Source: JAFDZV01 sp964455525
GTDB taxonomy: Bacteria; Bacteroidota; Ignavibacteria; OLB7
Reading direction: 5' to 3'
Length of the DNA: 64,000 nucleotides
NCBI GenBank assembly: GCA_964455525.1
Contig: CAYVWR010000001.1
Span: 124,001 to 188,000, forward strand
In this document: positions 46,865 to 54,740 of the stretch, one piece after another
Position numbering within the stretch: position 1 is the stretch's first letter
Layout: every line of letters starts with the position of its first letter
The notes under the pieces: generated by a model
What the model was told of the DNA's origin: nothing
Database searches by the model: none
The model's input: the letters and a program-made list of their open reading frames with translations, nothing else
Made by a program: the position numbers and the translations under genes

Positions 46865-48961
46865 ATGACAATCGACCTTCGACGACTAGAGGAATTTCTC
46901 AGGCTTATCCGGAAACGTTATCCCGCATGGGAGGGCTTTACCGATCCACGTTTTCTTGAGGAGGAAACCGCGCCAAAGCGTGACGGTGTGGAAACCGCAC
47001 GCGAGCTACTGGGATGGGCCGGGCTTCAGGGCCTTCTGATGCGTGGCGAACATGATGCGTTCATCGAACATCTGGAAAAGGCGGGGCGTATCGGCAACCT
47101 GCTCTATCGGGGAACGCCTCGCCGGGGGGATACGGGCATCCTCTACGATCCCCGGCTTGACCGGGCATCGTTCTGCCAGGCGGTACTCGATCTGCTGTAT
47201 GGGACGGACGCCACACCGGCACGCCTGGAACACTATGCTGCGTATATAACAGCACATGACCTGCCGAACCGATGGACCTTCCCCACCTACTATCTCTTTA
47301 TCTGCCATCCTGAACGCGAGCTGTTCATCCAGCCGAGCACCATGCGCTGGGCATTACAGTTCTTCGGCCGGTCTGCTCTGTGGCGCCGCACCCCGAATCC
47401 CCGCACCTACTCCACGCTTGTCAGAATAGCGGCGACACTGAAGGAAGATCTGGCGCACCTTGGCCCACGCGATATGATCGATATCCAGAGCGCCATCTGG
47501 ATAGCCTCGCAGGAGGCGGATACAGGACGCTACTGGAAGATATCCCCTGGGGAAAACGCATGGCAGTGGGAGGAATGCCGCCGTGGAAATTTCATCGGTG
47601 TGGGATGGGAGCTTTTCGGCGACATCTCCAGGATGACCCGGCAGGAATTTGATGCACGGCATCGCGAGATCCTGCGAAGCTTCCCCGAGTTGCGCGCTGC
47701 GCCGGAATGGTCCCGTGCAGCGTTGCGGCAGCTCTGGGCGTTTGCCCGCATCAGGCAGGGGGATGTGATCGTAGCAAATCGGGGCACAACCGAGATCCTG
47801 GGCACCGGACGAGTGGTAGGGCCATATTATTATATGCCTGGACAGCGCAATGGCCACCGGCTGCCGGTGCTCTGGAACGATACGCCACGCGAGGTGCAGG
47901 AGGAAGGCTGGCGCCGTACACTGCTGGAACTGAACAAACGGGAGTTCGCCGGACTCCATACCGAGCCTCCGACGGCAACCGCGGAGACAATGGACAAGCC
48001 GGTGATAGCCGAGCCGCTCCCCCCCTATGCCACCGGTGGAAGGGAGGAGCAGGAAACGAGCAGCGGCCAGCCTGCGGTCATGGAGCCGGACGAAGCTGAA
48101 GGGAACCTGGCCGAGCCGATGATACAGCCGGAGTACACGCTGGAGGCATGCGCCGATGATACAGGATTTCCGGCTGAAACGCTCGGCGAATGGGTTCGAG
48201 CCATCGAACGCAAAGGGCAGGCGATCCTCTATGGCCCTCCCGGCACCGGCAAGACCTATGTTGCCGAGCATCTGGCGCGCCATATCGCAGGGGGCGGCAA
48301 TGGCTTTATCCGGCTTGTACAGCTTCATCCGGCCTATTCGTACGAGGACTTCGTGCTTGGCATCCGGCCCCGTTCCCGTCCCGAGGGGGGGCTTGATTAC
48401 CCTCTCGTCCCCGGACGCTTTGTGCAGTTCTGCGAGGAGGCCCGCCATCGCGACGGCCGCTGTGTGATTATTCTGGATGAGATCAACCGCGCCAATATCG
48501 CCCGTGTATTCGGCGAGCTGATGTATCTGCTGGAGTATCGTGACGCCGAGGTGCCGCTTGCCGGCGGACGCCGCTTTTCAATTCCCGGCAATGTTCGGAT
48601 CATCGGAACGATGAACACCGCCGATCGCTCTATCGCGCTTGTGGATCACGCCCTGCGCCGACGCTTTGCGTTTATCGCCCTGGGGCCATCGTACGATGTG
48701 CTCAGCCGCTATCATGAGCAGAACCGATCAGGGTTTGCCGTACAGGCGCTGGTGGACCTGCTCCGGCGGCTGAACCGTGAGATCGGCGATCCGCACTTCG
48801 AGATCGGGATATCGTATTTCCTCCGCCCATCGCTGGGCGAGCAGATCGCGGAGATCTGGCGGATGGAGATCGAGCCTTATCTGGAGGAATATTTCTTCGA
48901 CCGTCCCGGCAAGGTCGATGAATTCCGCTGGAGCACGATCGCCAGGGAGCTGCAACGATGA
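46865..48961 (+). CDS. mcrB: McrB-like AAA+ restriction GTPase subunit with EVE/PUA-like reader
   Basis: A 698-residue subunit of a modification-dependent (type IV) restriction system. ATG 46865 starts MTIDLRRLEEFLRLIRK. The N-terminal 220 residues are helical. Residues about 220-330 (GRYWKISPGENAWQWEECRR, FIGVGWELFGDI, DVIVANRGTTEILGTGRVVG) have the character of an EVE/PUA-like pocket that reads modified bases. The AAA+ domain has Walker A GPPGTGKT (457-464), LHPAYSYEDFVLGIRP, Walker B CVIILDEINRANIARVFGEL, and GTMNTADRSIALVDHALRRR with sensor and arginine finger. It would translocate DNA for the nuclease partner that overlaps its stop. Modified-DNA specificity is inferred. Confidence 0.85.
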   Translation: MTIDLRRLEEFLRLIRKRYPAWEGFTDPRFLEEETAPKRDGVETARELLGWAGLQGLLMRGEHDAFIEHLEKAGRIGNLLYRGTPRRGDTGILYDPRLDRASFCQAVLDLLYGTDATPARLEHYAAYITAHDLPNRWTFPTYYLFICHPERELFIQPSTMRWALQFFGRSALWRRTPNPRTYSTLVRIAATLKEDLAHLGPRDMIDIQSAIWIASQEADTGRYWKISPGENAWQWEECRRGNFIGVGWELFGDISRMTRQEFDARHREILRSFPELRAAPEWSRAALRQLWAFARIRQGDVIVANRGTTEILGTGRVVGPYYYMPGQRNGHRLPVLWNDTPREVQEEGWRRTLLELNKREFAGLHTEPPTATAETMDKPVIAEPLPPYATGGREEQETSSGQPAVMEPDEAEGNLAEPMIQPEYTLEACADDTGFPAETLGEWVRAIERKGQAILYGPPGTGKTYVAEHLARHIAGGGNGFIRLVQLHPAYSYEDFVLGIRPRSRPEGGLDYPLVPGRFVQFCEEARHRDGRCVIILDEINRANIARVFGELMYLLEYRDAEVPLAGGRRFSIPGNVRIIGTMNTADRSIALVDHALRRRFAFIALGPSYDVLSRYHEQNRSGFAVQALVDLLRRLNREIGDPHFEIGISYFLRPSLGEQIAEIWRMEIEPYLEEYFFDRPGKVDEFRWSTIARELQR

Positions 48962-50163
48962 GCACCACAAGCCCCGCATTGCTTGCGCTTACCGAGTATT
49001 CACGCACACGATTCCCGGCCGATGCTCTATCGCCGGAACTGGCTGAACGGCTCTGGCGTGATTACGGAGAGAAGATCGCGATCACTTACCCATCGCCGAA
49101 AAACAACTGGCAGTGGGAACTCTCCTCGCTTGGATGGGTTGGCCTGATACCGCTTGCACCGGAACTGCATATACTACTTCATCCGAAGGTGCGGCTCCGC
49201 AATCTTTTCGGCATGCTTGAATATGCATACCGGCTGAAAGGCTTCAGGGTTCTGGATGGTTTGTTTGACTGCGGCACGATCGAGGAGTTTTTCTCGGAAC
49301 TTGCAGCGATCCTTGCGCGGCGCACACTGGACCGGGCGCGCAAGGGACTATACCGGGCCTATATCGCCGAGAACGCCAGTCTCCCCTACCTCCGTGGCAG
49401 CCTCGATGTACAGAAGTTGATGCGCGAGCCGTACAGCGCAAGCATCCATTGCGATTACCATGAATCGACGCCCGATATTGATGACAACCGGATTCTGCTC
49501 TGGACGCTCTCGCTGGTGGCACGAAGCGGTGCCTGCAACGAGCGGGCCTTGCCCCCCGTTCGCCGTGCCGTCCAGCTTCTGCAGGGAGCAGTCTCGTATA
49601 TCCCCGCCTCCGTAGCCGACTGCACCGGCAGGCGCTACAACCATTTGAACGACGATTACCGGGCACTGCACGCCCTCTGCCGTTTCTTTCTGGAGCATGC
49701 TGGCCCATCGCTGGAACAGGGCGATCGCCGGATGATCCCGTTTCTTGTGGATATGGCGCGGCTCTTCGAGCTTTTTGTCGCCGAGTGGCTGCGCTCTCAC
49801 CTGCCGAGCACCATCCGTCTTGGAGCACAGGAAACGATAACGTTCGGCAGCACACGAAACTTCCATTTCCAGATCGACCTCGTGCTGAGCGATGCGCTCA
49901 GTGGCCGCCCGCTCTTTGTCATCGACACCAAATACAAAACGCCCTCCTCCCCGGATGCCGACGATATAGCACAGGCGATCGCCTACGCCGAAGCAAAGGG
50001 ATGCACCGAGGCCATCCTTCTGTACCCGGTATCCCCGGCAACACATCTCGACGCCACCATCGGCGATATCCGCATCAGAAGCATGGCATTCCAGCTTGAC
50101 GATGATCTGGAGGCATCGGGGCATGCCCTGTTGCATGAACTGCTGGAGGGGAATCAGGCATGA
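48958..50163 (+). CDS. mcrC: McrC-family nuclease subunit
   Basis: A 401-residue partner of McrB; ATG 48958 overlaps the mcrB stop (ATGA), so translation is coupled. Family features include HILLHPKVRLRNLFGMLEYA near the N-terminus and DDYRALHALCRFFLEH in the middle. The C-terminal PD-(D/E)XK nuclease site FQIDLVLSD ... PLFVIDTKYKTP (Asp and Asp-Lys triad) is intact. It should cut DNA when bound to the McrB ring. An intact catalytic motif and full length suggest the system is functional. Confidence 0.88.
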   Translation: MSTTSPALLALTEYSRTRFPADALSPELAERLWRDYGEKIAITYPSPKNNWQWELSSLGWVGLIPLAPELHILLHPKVRLRNLFGMLEYAYRLKGFRVLDGLFDCGTIEEFFSELAAILARRTLDRARKGLYRAYIAENASLPYLRGSLDVQKLMREPYSASIHCDYHESTPDIDDNRILLWTLSLVARSGACNERALPPVRRAVQLLQGAVSYIPASVADCTGRRYNHLNDDYRALHALCRFFLEHAGPSLEQGDRRMIPFLVDMARLFELFVAEWLRSHLPSTIRLGAQETITFGSTRNFHFQIDLVLSDALSGRPLFVIDTKYKTPSSPDADDIAQAIAYAEAKGCTEAILLYPVSPATHLDATIGDIRIRSMAFQLDDDLEASGHALLHELLEGNQA

Positions 50164-50591
50164 CCGGCAGCAGGGATAGAACCGTGGATACGCCAAAGAT
50201 TTGATCGCGATGCCGATCCGTCTCCGCCCTGGTCCGAACGAACACTTCCCCCTGTTTCCGTGGCAGATATCTCACGCCCCGTATAGAGAAGGCGCCCGCC
50301 CCTGCCGCCTGCACGCGTTCGCCCGTACGCGGTTCTTCACACGATGTACAGGAGATATACCGTACAGGCCCAATCATCAGCGATGATATACACACGGCTC
50401 GATACAACGAAGCGCCCCAACGGATGAACCGTAAAGGCGCTTCGCTATCAGCCACAAGAGGTGTTCGCTATGGAGAACCTGAGGAGGATTGATTATAAAG
50501 CGAACCCCTCCTGCACCGATAGAACCAATATACACATCGTGCCTCCCGGCAGAATGGAGGAAGTGCGACGCGAAGGCCGCACCCCGCATGC
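50164..50591. other. Convergent intergenic region
   Basis: No gene recognised between mcrC and the first disordered protein. It holds a hairpin listed separately. Confidence 0.4.
50408..50444. terminator. Hairpin between mcrC and the disordered-protein gene
   Basis: CGAAGCGCC (50408-50416) pairs perfectly with GGCGCTTCG (50436-50444), with a smaller CGG/CCG stem inside. It lies between convergent stops. Confidence 0.6.
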
Positions 50592-51350
50592 TTAGCGATC
50601 GCGGTCGGGACTCGACCAGAAATGCGGATCGCGTGTGCTGCCACGGTTCCAGCCAATCCCTTCGCGACGACTATGGTTACTGTACTGGTTGCCCCAGGCG
50701 TCGAAATCGCCCCAGGTAGCGCTATTCGATCCATCGGGCCAACTGAAACCGGCATCGCGGCCACGATACTGCTCAAAATCCTCGGCACGCTCTCCTTGTG
50801 AACGCCCCGGCCTTCGGTCGCGGTCTTCATGGAGATTGCGGCCATCGTAGTGCCCGTATCGCTCACGATCCATCGTACCCCGATAATCGGGACGGCCGGG
50901 AGGATCGACACGAACCGGCCCGCTTATGCGCGGGCGATCATCCCAGTCGTCATCACGACGCGAGCGTTCCTCGCCGCTTTGCCGGTGTTCGGCATACCTG
51001 TAGCGTTCATGGTCATCATGACGGCGATCGCTATCGTAACGGTCATAGCGCCCTCCAGCATCGCTGGCATACTCCGCGCTCCTATCTTCTCGGCGATCAT
51101 ACCCGCCGCGATACCCATCGCCGCGATAGCCTTCGCCGCGATACCCATCATGCCAACGATCATCATCATGGCGCAGAGAGCCTTCCCCCGGCCTATCATC
51201 GCGATCATAGATCGAACGTTGGCGGTCCATCCGCTCTCTCCTGTCCGGGCGTTGCGTCTCGCCATAGGAAGGAGAGGGATACGACCGCATGTTCTCCCTG
51301 CCGCTATCGCTCATCCCGGAGCGCTCATGTTCCTCATTCCATCGTCTCAT
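50592..51350 (-). CDS. Disordered Arg/Asp/Tyr/Gly-rich protein (copy 1)
   Basis: A 252-residue protein. ATG 51350 has a near-perfect TTGGAGGAT site; a start at 51371 would put that site inside the gene. The sequence is almost entirely low complexity: repeated RYDRYDSDRR, YRGEGYRGDGYRGG and DDRPGEGSLRHDD patterns, with many Arg, Asp, Tyr, Gly and His, few aliphatic residues and no Cys. The C-terminal 60 residues (DFDAWGNQYSNHSRREGIGW) are more ordered, with several Trp. No signal peptide. This composition resembles stress-related disordered proteins of Bacteroidota; it could bind nucleic acid or form condensates. Confidence 0.8.
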   Translation of the reverse strand: MRRWNEEHERSGMSDSGRENMRSYPSPSYGETQRPDRRERMDRQRSIYDRDDRPGEGSLRHDDDRWHDGYRGEGYRGDGYRGGYDRREDRSAEYASDAGGRYDRYDSDRRHDDHERYRYAEHRQSGEERSRRDDDWDDRPRISGPVRVDPPGRPDYRGTMDRERYGHYDGRNLHEDRDRRPGRSQGERAEDFEQYRGRDAGFSWPDGSNSATWGDFDAWGNQYSNHSRREGIGWNRGSTRDPHFWSSPDRDR

Positions 51351-51585
51351 TGCAGTATCCTCCAAAAGCATGTCATAACATCGACCCTGGGCAACCGGAG
51401 CAGATCATCATCCCTCCTCATGCACCAGTTCTCACGATGTTGCATCTGCCAGTTCAATGGCAAGAAACATACCACAGGATTACCCTGAACCGTCTGGAAC
51501 CAGGACAAACAAACCGTGCCCCGTTCTCTCTGGGAGCACGGGGCACGGTAGAGCATTCACGTAGTACTCCACGACAGGAGGGCGG

Positions 51586-52896
51586 TTACTTCCGCTTGCC
51601 GGCCGTCTCATCCGGCTTCGCCTCGCTGCCACTGCTGGCAGAGGACGTGCCCTGGATGCCGGTTGTACCCGAGGAAGGTTTCTGGCCGCCGCTTTGCAGG
51701 CCCTGGGCGCTGCTGGGGCTGCCTGTATTGCTATTGCTGCTCTGGCTGCCGTTTGACGGGTGCTGGCTGCCACCGTGAGCGCTGTTCTGAGCGCCCACAC
51801 GAAGCTGGTTCTGCACTTCCTTCACACCGGAAAGCCCCTCGACGATATCCTCGACCGAGCGTTTTGCGGTTCGATCCTCGACAGTGCCAGTAAGGGTGAC
51901 CTCCCCATGTTCCACCTTGACATCGATCTCGCTTGCATCGACCTCCGGGTGTTGAGTCAGGCGCTCGCAGATATCCTCGCGGATGCGTTCATCGGAACGC
52001 TGATATCCCTTCGGACCACGACCGGCCTTCGACTGTTGCTGGGTTCCGCCCCAGGTGTGGGTAGCGCCCATATTCTGACCACCGCCATAGCCACCCTGGT
52101 TGCCCCAGTTCCCACCGTAACCACCCTGGCCACCCCAGTTCCCGCTCCCGCTCCAGCCGCCCTGGCTGCCGCCAGTTCCACTTTCGCCGCCATAACCGCC
52201 CGGGTTTATCCAGTTGCTGCTCTGGCTGCTCATAGTACCACCCTGGCGGCCTTGACCGCTCCCCTGGGGGGCACCCTGCTGGCCGCCATAACCGCCCTGG
52301 CCGCCCCAGTTTCCACCGTAACCACCCTGGGGGGGTATGCCCTGAGTGCCATAACGACCTTCCTGGCCACCCCGGTTGGCGCCATACCCGCTACCTTGGC
52401 TACCGTAGCCGCTCTGGCTACCATAGCCGCTCTGATTGCCGCCAGACTCCTGGCCCTGGTTGTAGCCACCGCCGGTAGAGCTGCCCCATTCGTAGCCACC
52501 TCTGCCCCCCTCCCTATCGCTGCCATAACGGCTCTCATATCCGCCCGAGTATTCGTTACCGCTCCCATAGGAATCACGCGACCGGTCTTCGCCACCACGA
52601 CCATACTCACCGCCACGTCTACTGCTGTAATCCTCGCCACGACGACCATACTCGCCGCCACGATCGCCGCCATAGTCTCCACCACGGCCATACTCACCAC
52701 GATTATACTCGCCACCGCGACCGGTGCCGCTCATATCGCTGCGATAGCTCTCGGCGCCACTATTGCCATACCTCTCCTGGCCGGAATCGCGCGAGCCGGA
52801 ACGGCTTTCACCGTAGCTGCGACGATCGGACTCGCGGTCATAATCGTAGTTGCTGCGGCTTGATCCGCGCTCACGGTCATCATCCCGATTTGCCAT
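51586..52896 (-). CDS. BON-domain protein with long Gly/Tyr/Arg-rich disordered region
   Basis: A 436-residue protein. ATG 52896 follows GGAGAAAGAG. Residues 1-290 are low complexity: first DRERGSSRSNYDYDRESDRR, then RGGEYGRGG-type units, then GGYGGNWGGQGGYGGQQG units. A BON domain follows (about 294-360: DERIREDICERLTQHPEVDA, EIDVKVEHGEVTLTGTVEDR, KEVQNQLRV), a fold that binds phospholipid or ligands in OsmY and similar stress proteins. The last 75 residues are Ser/Gly/Gln-rich and end KRK. No signal peptide, so the BON domain is predicted to be cytoplasmic, unlike OsmY. It is the middle gene of a three-gene disordered cluster. Confidence 0.85.
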   Translation of the reverse strand: MANRDDDRERGSSRSNYDYDRESDRRSYGESRSGSRDSGQERYGNSGAESYRSDMSGTGRGGEYNRGEYGRGGDYGGDRGGEYGRRGEDYSSRRGGEYGRGGEDRSRDSYGSGNEYSGGYESRYGSDREGGRGGYEWGSSTGGGYNQGQESGGNQSGYGSQSGYGSQGSGYGANRGGQEGRYGTQGIPPQGGYGGNWGGQGGYGGQQGAPQGSGQGRQGGTMSSQSSNWINPGGYGGESGTGGSQGGWSGSGNWGGQGGYGGNWGNQGGYGGGQNMGATHTWGGTQQQSKAGRGPKGYQRSDERIREDICERLTQHPEVDASEIDVKVEHGEVTLTGTVEDRTAKRSVEDIVEGLSGVKEVQNQLRVGAQNSAHGGSQHPSNGSQSSNSNTGSPSSAQGLQSGGQKPSSGTTGIQGTSSASSGSEAKPDETAGKRK

Positions 52897-53173
52897 TGCT
52901 CTTTCTCCTGCGAAGGTTCTACATGTAATTCAATTCAACGGGTCTGTTGTGGCCGGATTCGCTTTTTCAGACCGATCAACCGCAACAGGCCCGTCGGATA
53001 GGTTGTTATAACTGCTACTGCTGTGTATCTGCGATCACATCGGCACATATCACCTCAACGTCCGGCAGCTCCTGGAACACAGATCGGAACCCCCTGCCGT
53101 ATCTATATCGATCGCACCGGGTGCTCAGGAGACTTATGTGCCGACATGGCACCGCCAATTCCGGCAACAATTG

Positions 53174-54082
53174 CTAGCGCCGACCTAATTCGCTGCGGCG
53201 ATCGCCACGACGATAGTTATCCCCATGGCGTGCACTCTCGGAGCGACCATAATCCTCGCGCCACTGCTCTCCCCCCTGGCGACTGCCGCGATCGTTGTTC
53301 CAATCGTTTAGGCTGCCAGGGCGGTTGCGATCATCCCGGCCATACTCATGGTTATCGCGCTCGTTATCCATACGGCTGCTCCGCCCCTCTTCACGACCAT
53401 AAGCACCGGACTGATGCCCTGGGGAACGATAGCTCTGATGCTCATTGTGTTCGCGGTGGTACTCTCCTCGCCAGCTTCCTTCACGTCCCCCCCGCTCGGC
53501 ATACTCACTTCCTCCCTGACGACTCTCGTGATCGCGGCCGGACCAACCTCGCTCTCTCCCCTGTTCGGGATTTGAACTACCAGAGCGGTCGGATTGCCAG
53601 CCACCATACTGCGATCCGGCGTACGTGGAACGATCGGGGCCTTGGCCGGAACGGCCATAGTCACGGCCCTGATAGTGCTGTTCCTCACGGCCATAGCCAT
53701 CGCCCGAGCGGCCCTGGTATCTGCCGTTACTCCGATCATCATCATCCAGGCCATACCCGCGACCATACTGTGATACGCCACTATACTGGCGATCGCTGCT
53801 TTGATAACCGGTGTCGCGCATATAGTCGGGGCCACGCATGCTGGAACCGGACTGGTCCTCACGTCCATATCCACCACCACCGGAGCGACCATATTCCTGC
53901 CGCCCTTCATAGCCGCCACGACCACCCTCGAACCGCATACGCTCGTCTTCACCATAACGGTTGCGCTCATCATCACGATTGCGCTCATCACGATTGCGCT
54001 CATCACGATTGCCATCATAACGATCGCGCCCACTCTGGTCCATCCGACCGGGACGATCGTTATCATCAAATCGGTTACGCAT
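53174..54082 (-). CDS. Disordered Arg/Gly/Tyr/Asp-rich protein (copy 2)
   Basis: A 302-residue low-complexity protein, the first of the cluster. ATG 54082 has an AGGAGAG site. Near the N-terminus are tandem 15-base repeats (plus strand about 53961-54012) encoding RDERN units. The rest contains YGRGYG, YGREE, GRDYGRSG and similar repeats with many Ser and Asn. No hydrophobic core, signal or known fold is visible. The Arg/Tyr/Gly balance is like RGG/YG proteins that phase-separate. Function is inferred only from composition. Confidence 0.8.
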   Translation of the reverse strand: MRNRFDDNDRPGRMDQSGRDRYDGNRDERNRDERNRDDERNRYGEDERMRFEGGRGGYEGRQEYGRSGGGGYGREDQSGSSMRGPDYMRDTGYQSSDRQYSGVSQYGRGYGLDDDDRSNGRYQGRSGDGYGREEQHYQGRDYGRSGQGPDRSTYAGSQYGGWQSDRSGSSNPEQGRERGWSGRDHESRQGGSEYAERGGREGSWRGEYHREHNEHQSYRSPGHQSGAYGREEGRSSRMDNERDNHEYGRDDRNRPGSLNDWNNDRGSRQGGEQWREDYGRSESARHGDNYRRGDRRSELGRR

Positions 54083-54676
54083 GACTCTCCTCTTCCGGGA
54101 TTAATTATTGATAATACGTGAGAACCGATGGACATGGTATGTGATCGGGCATATCAGTTGTTAATCCCCGTTCCCTGCATTGTCCGCCGGATCTACATCA
54201 ACTACACAACAAGCATACCATTTGGCAAAGATTTTTTTCTGCATGCGATACGTTGGTGGCAATGGTGGTGTAGATACGATCAACGAGAGCAATTCCGCAC
54301 ATCTACGCGTTTATCAGCTTGTATCTCCCGTATGTATGTGGATTTTTGTGTAGTTATAGCAGGCTGATGAAGTATTTGCTGCGGAGCTGGACCGACCGCA
54401 GCAGATATTCGGCGATATTTCCGCCACCATATATCCAACCGTCCTCATCCACATATACCGCATACCCCATTGCATTTTTTCATGCGCAATTACAACAACG
54501 AATCGCCACGTATTATTATGGCGCACGTGCGCATGCTGTATGGAATCCGACGGTAGGCACCAGAGGATCGGCCATGTGCCGAAGCAACACGCCGTATGGC
54601 GGATGGCCTTGTACACTCTATAGATAGAACTGAAGTGATGTGGCAGGATGGCGGGTTGGCACCAGGCTCTCTGCTC
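54083..54676. other. AT-richer intergenic region
   Basis: About 590 bases between the disordered cluster and RNase R, with lower GC than its flanks. Minus-strand frames are low quality. The bases just upstream of 54082 (TATTAT, AATTAAT runs) could be the cluster promoter. Confidence 0.4.
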
Positions 54677-54706
54677 CGGGGTCTTCGGCAATCGCCAAAG
54701 ACCCCG
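54677..54706 (-). terminator. Hairpin after the RNase R gene
   Basis: CGGGGTCTT (54677-54685) pairs perfectly with AAGACCCCG (54698-54706), 35 bases after the rnr stop on the minus strand. Confidence 0.7.
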
Positions 54707-54740
54707 CTCTCGCAGAAGAGAATTATGCAATCGTCATAGA

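Noticed and set aside
51760..52863. Plus-strand 367-codon Ala/Thr/Ile-rich frame
   Set aside because: It is the complement of the Gly/Tyr repeats in the BON-domain gene.
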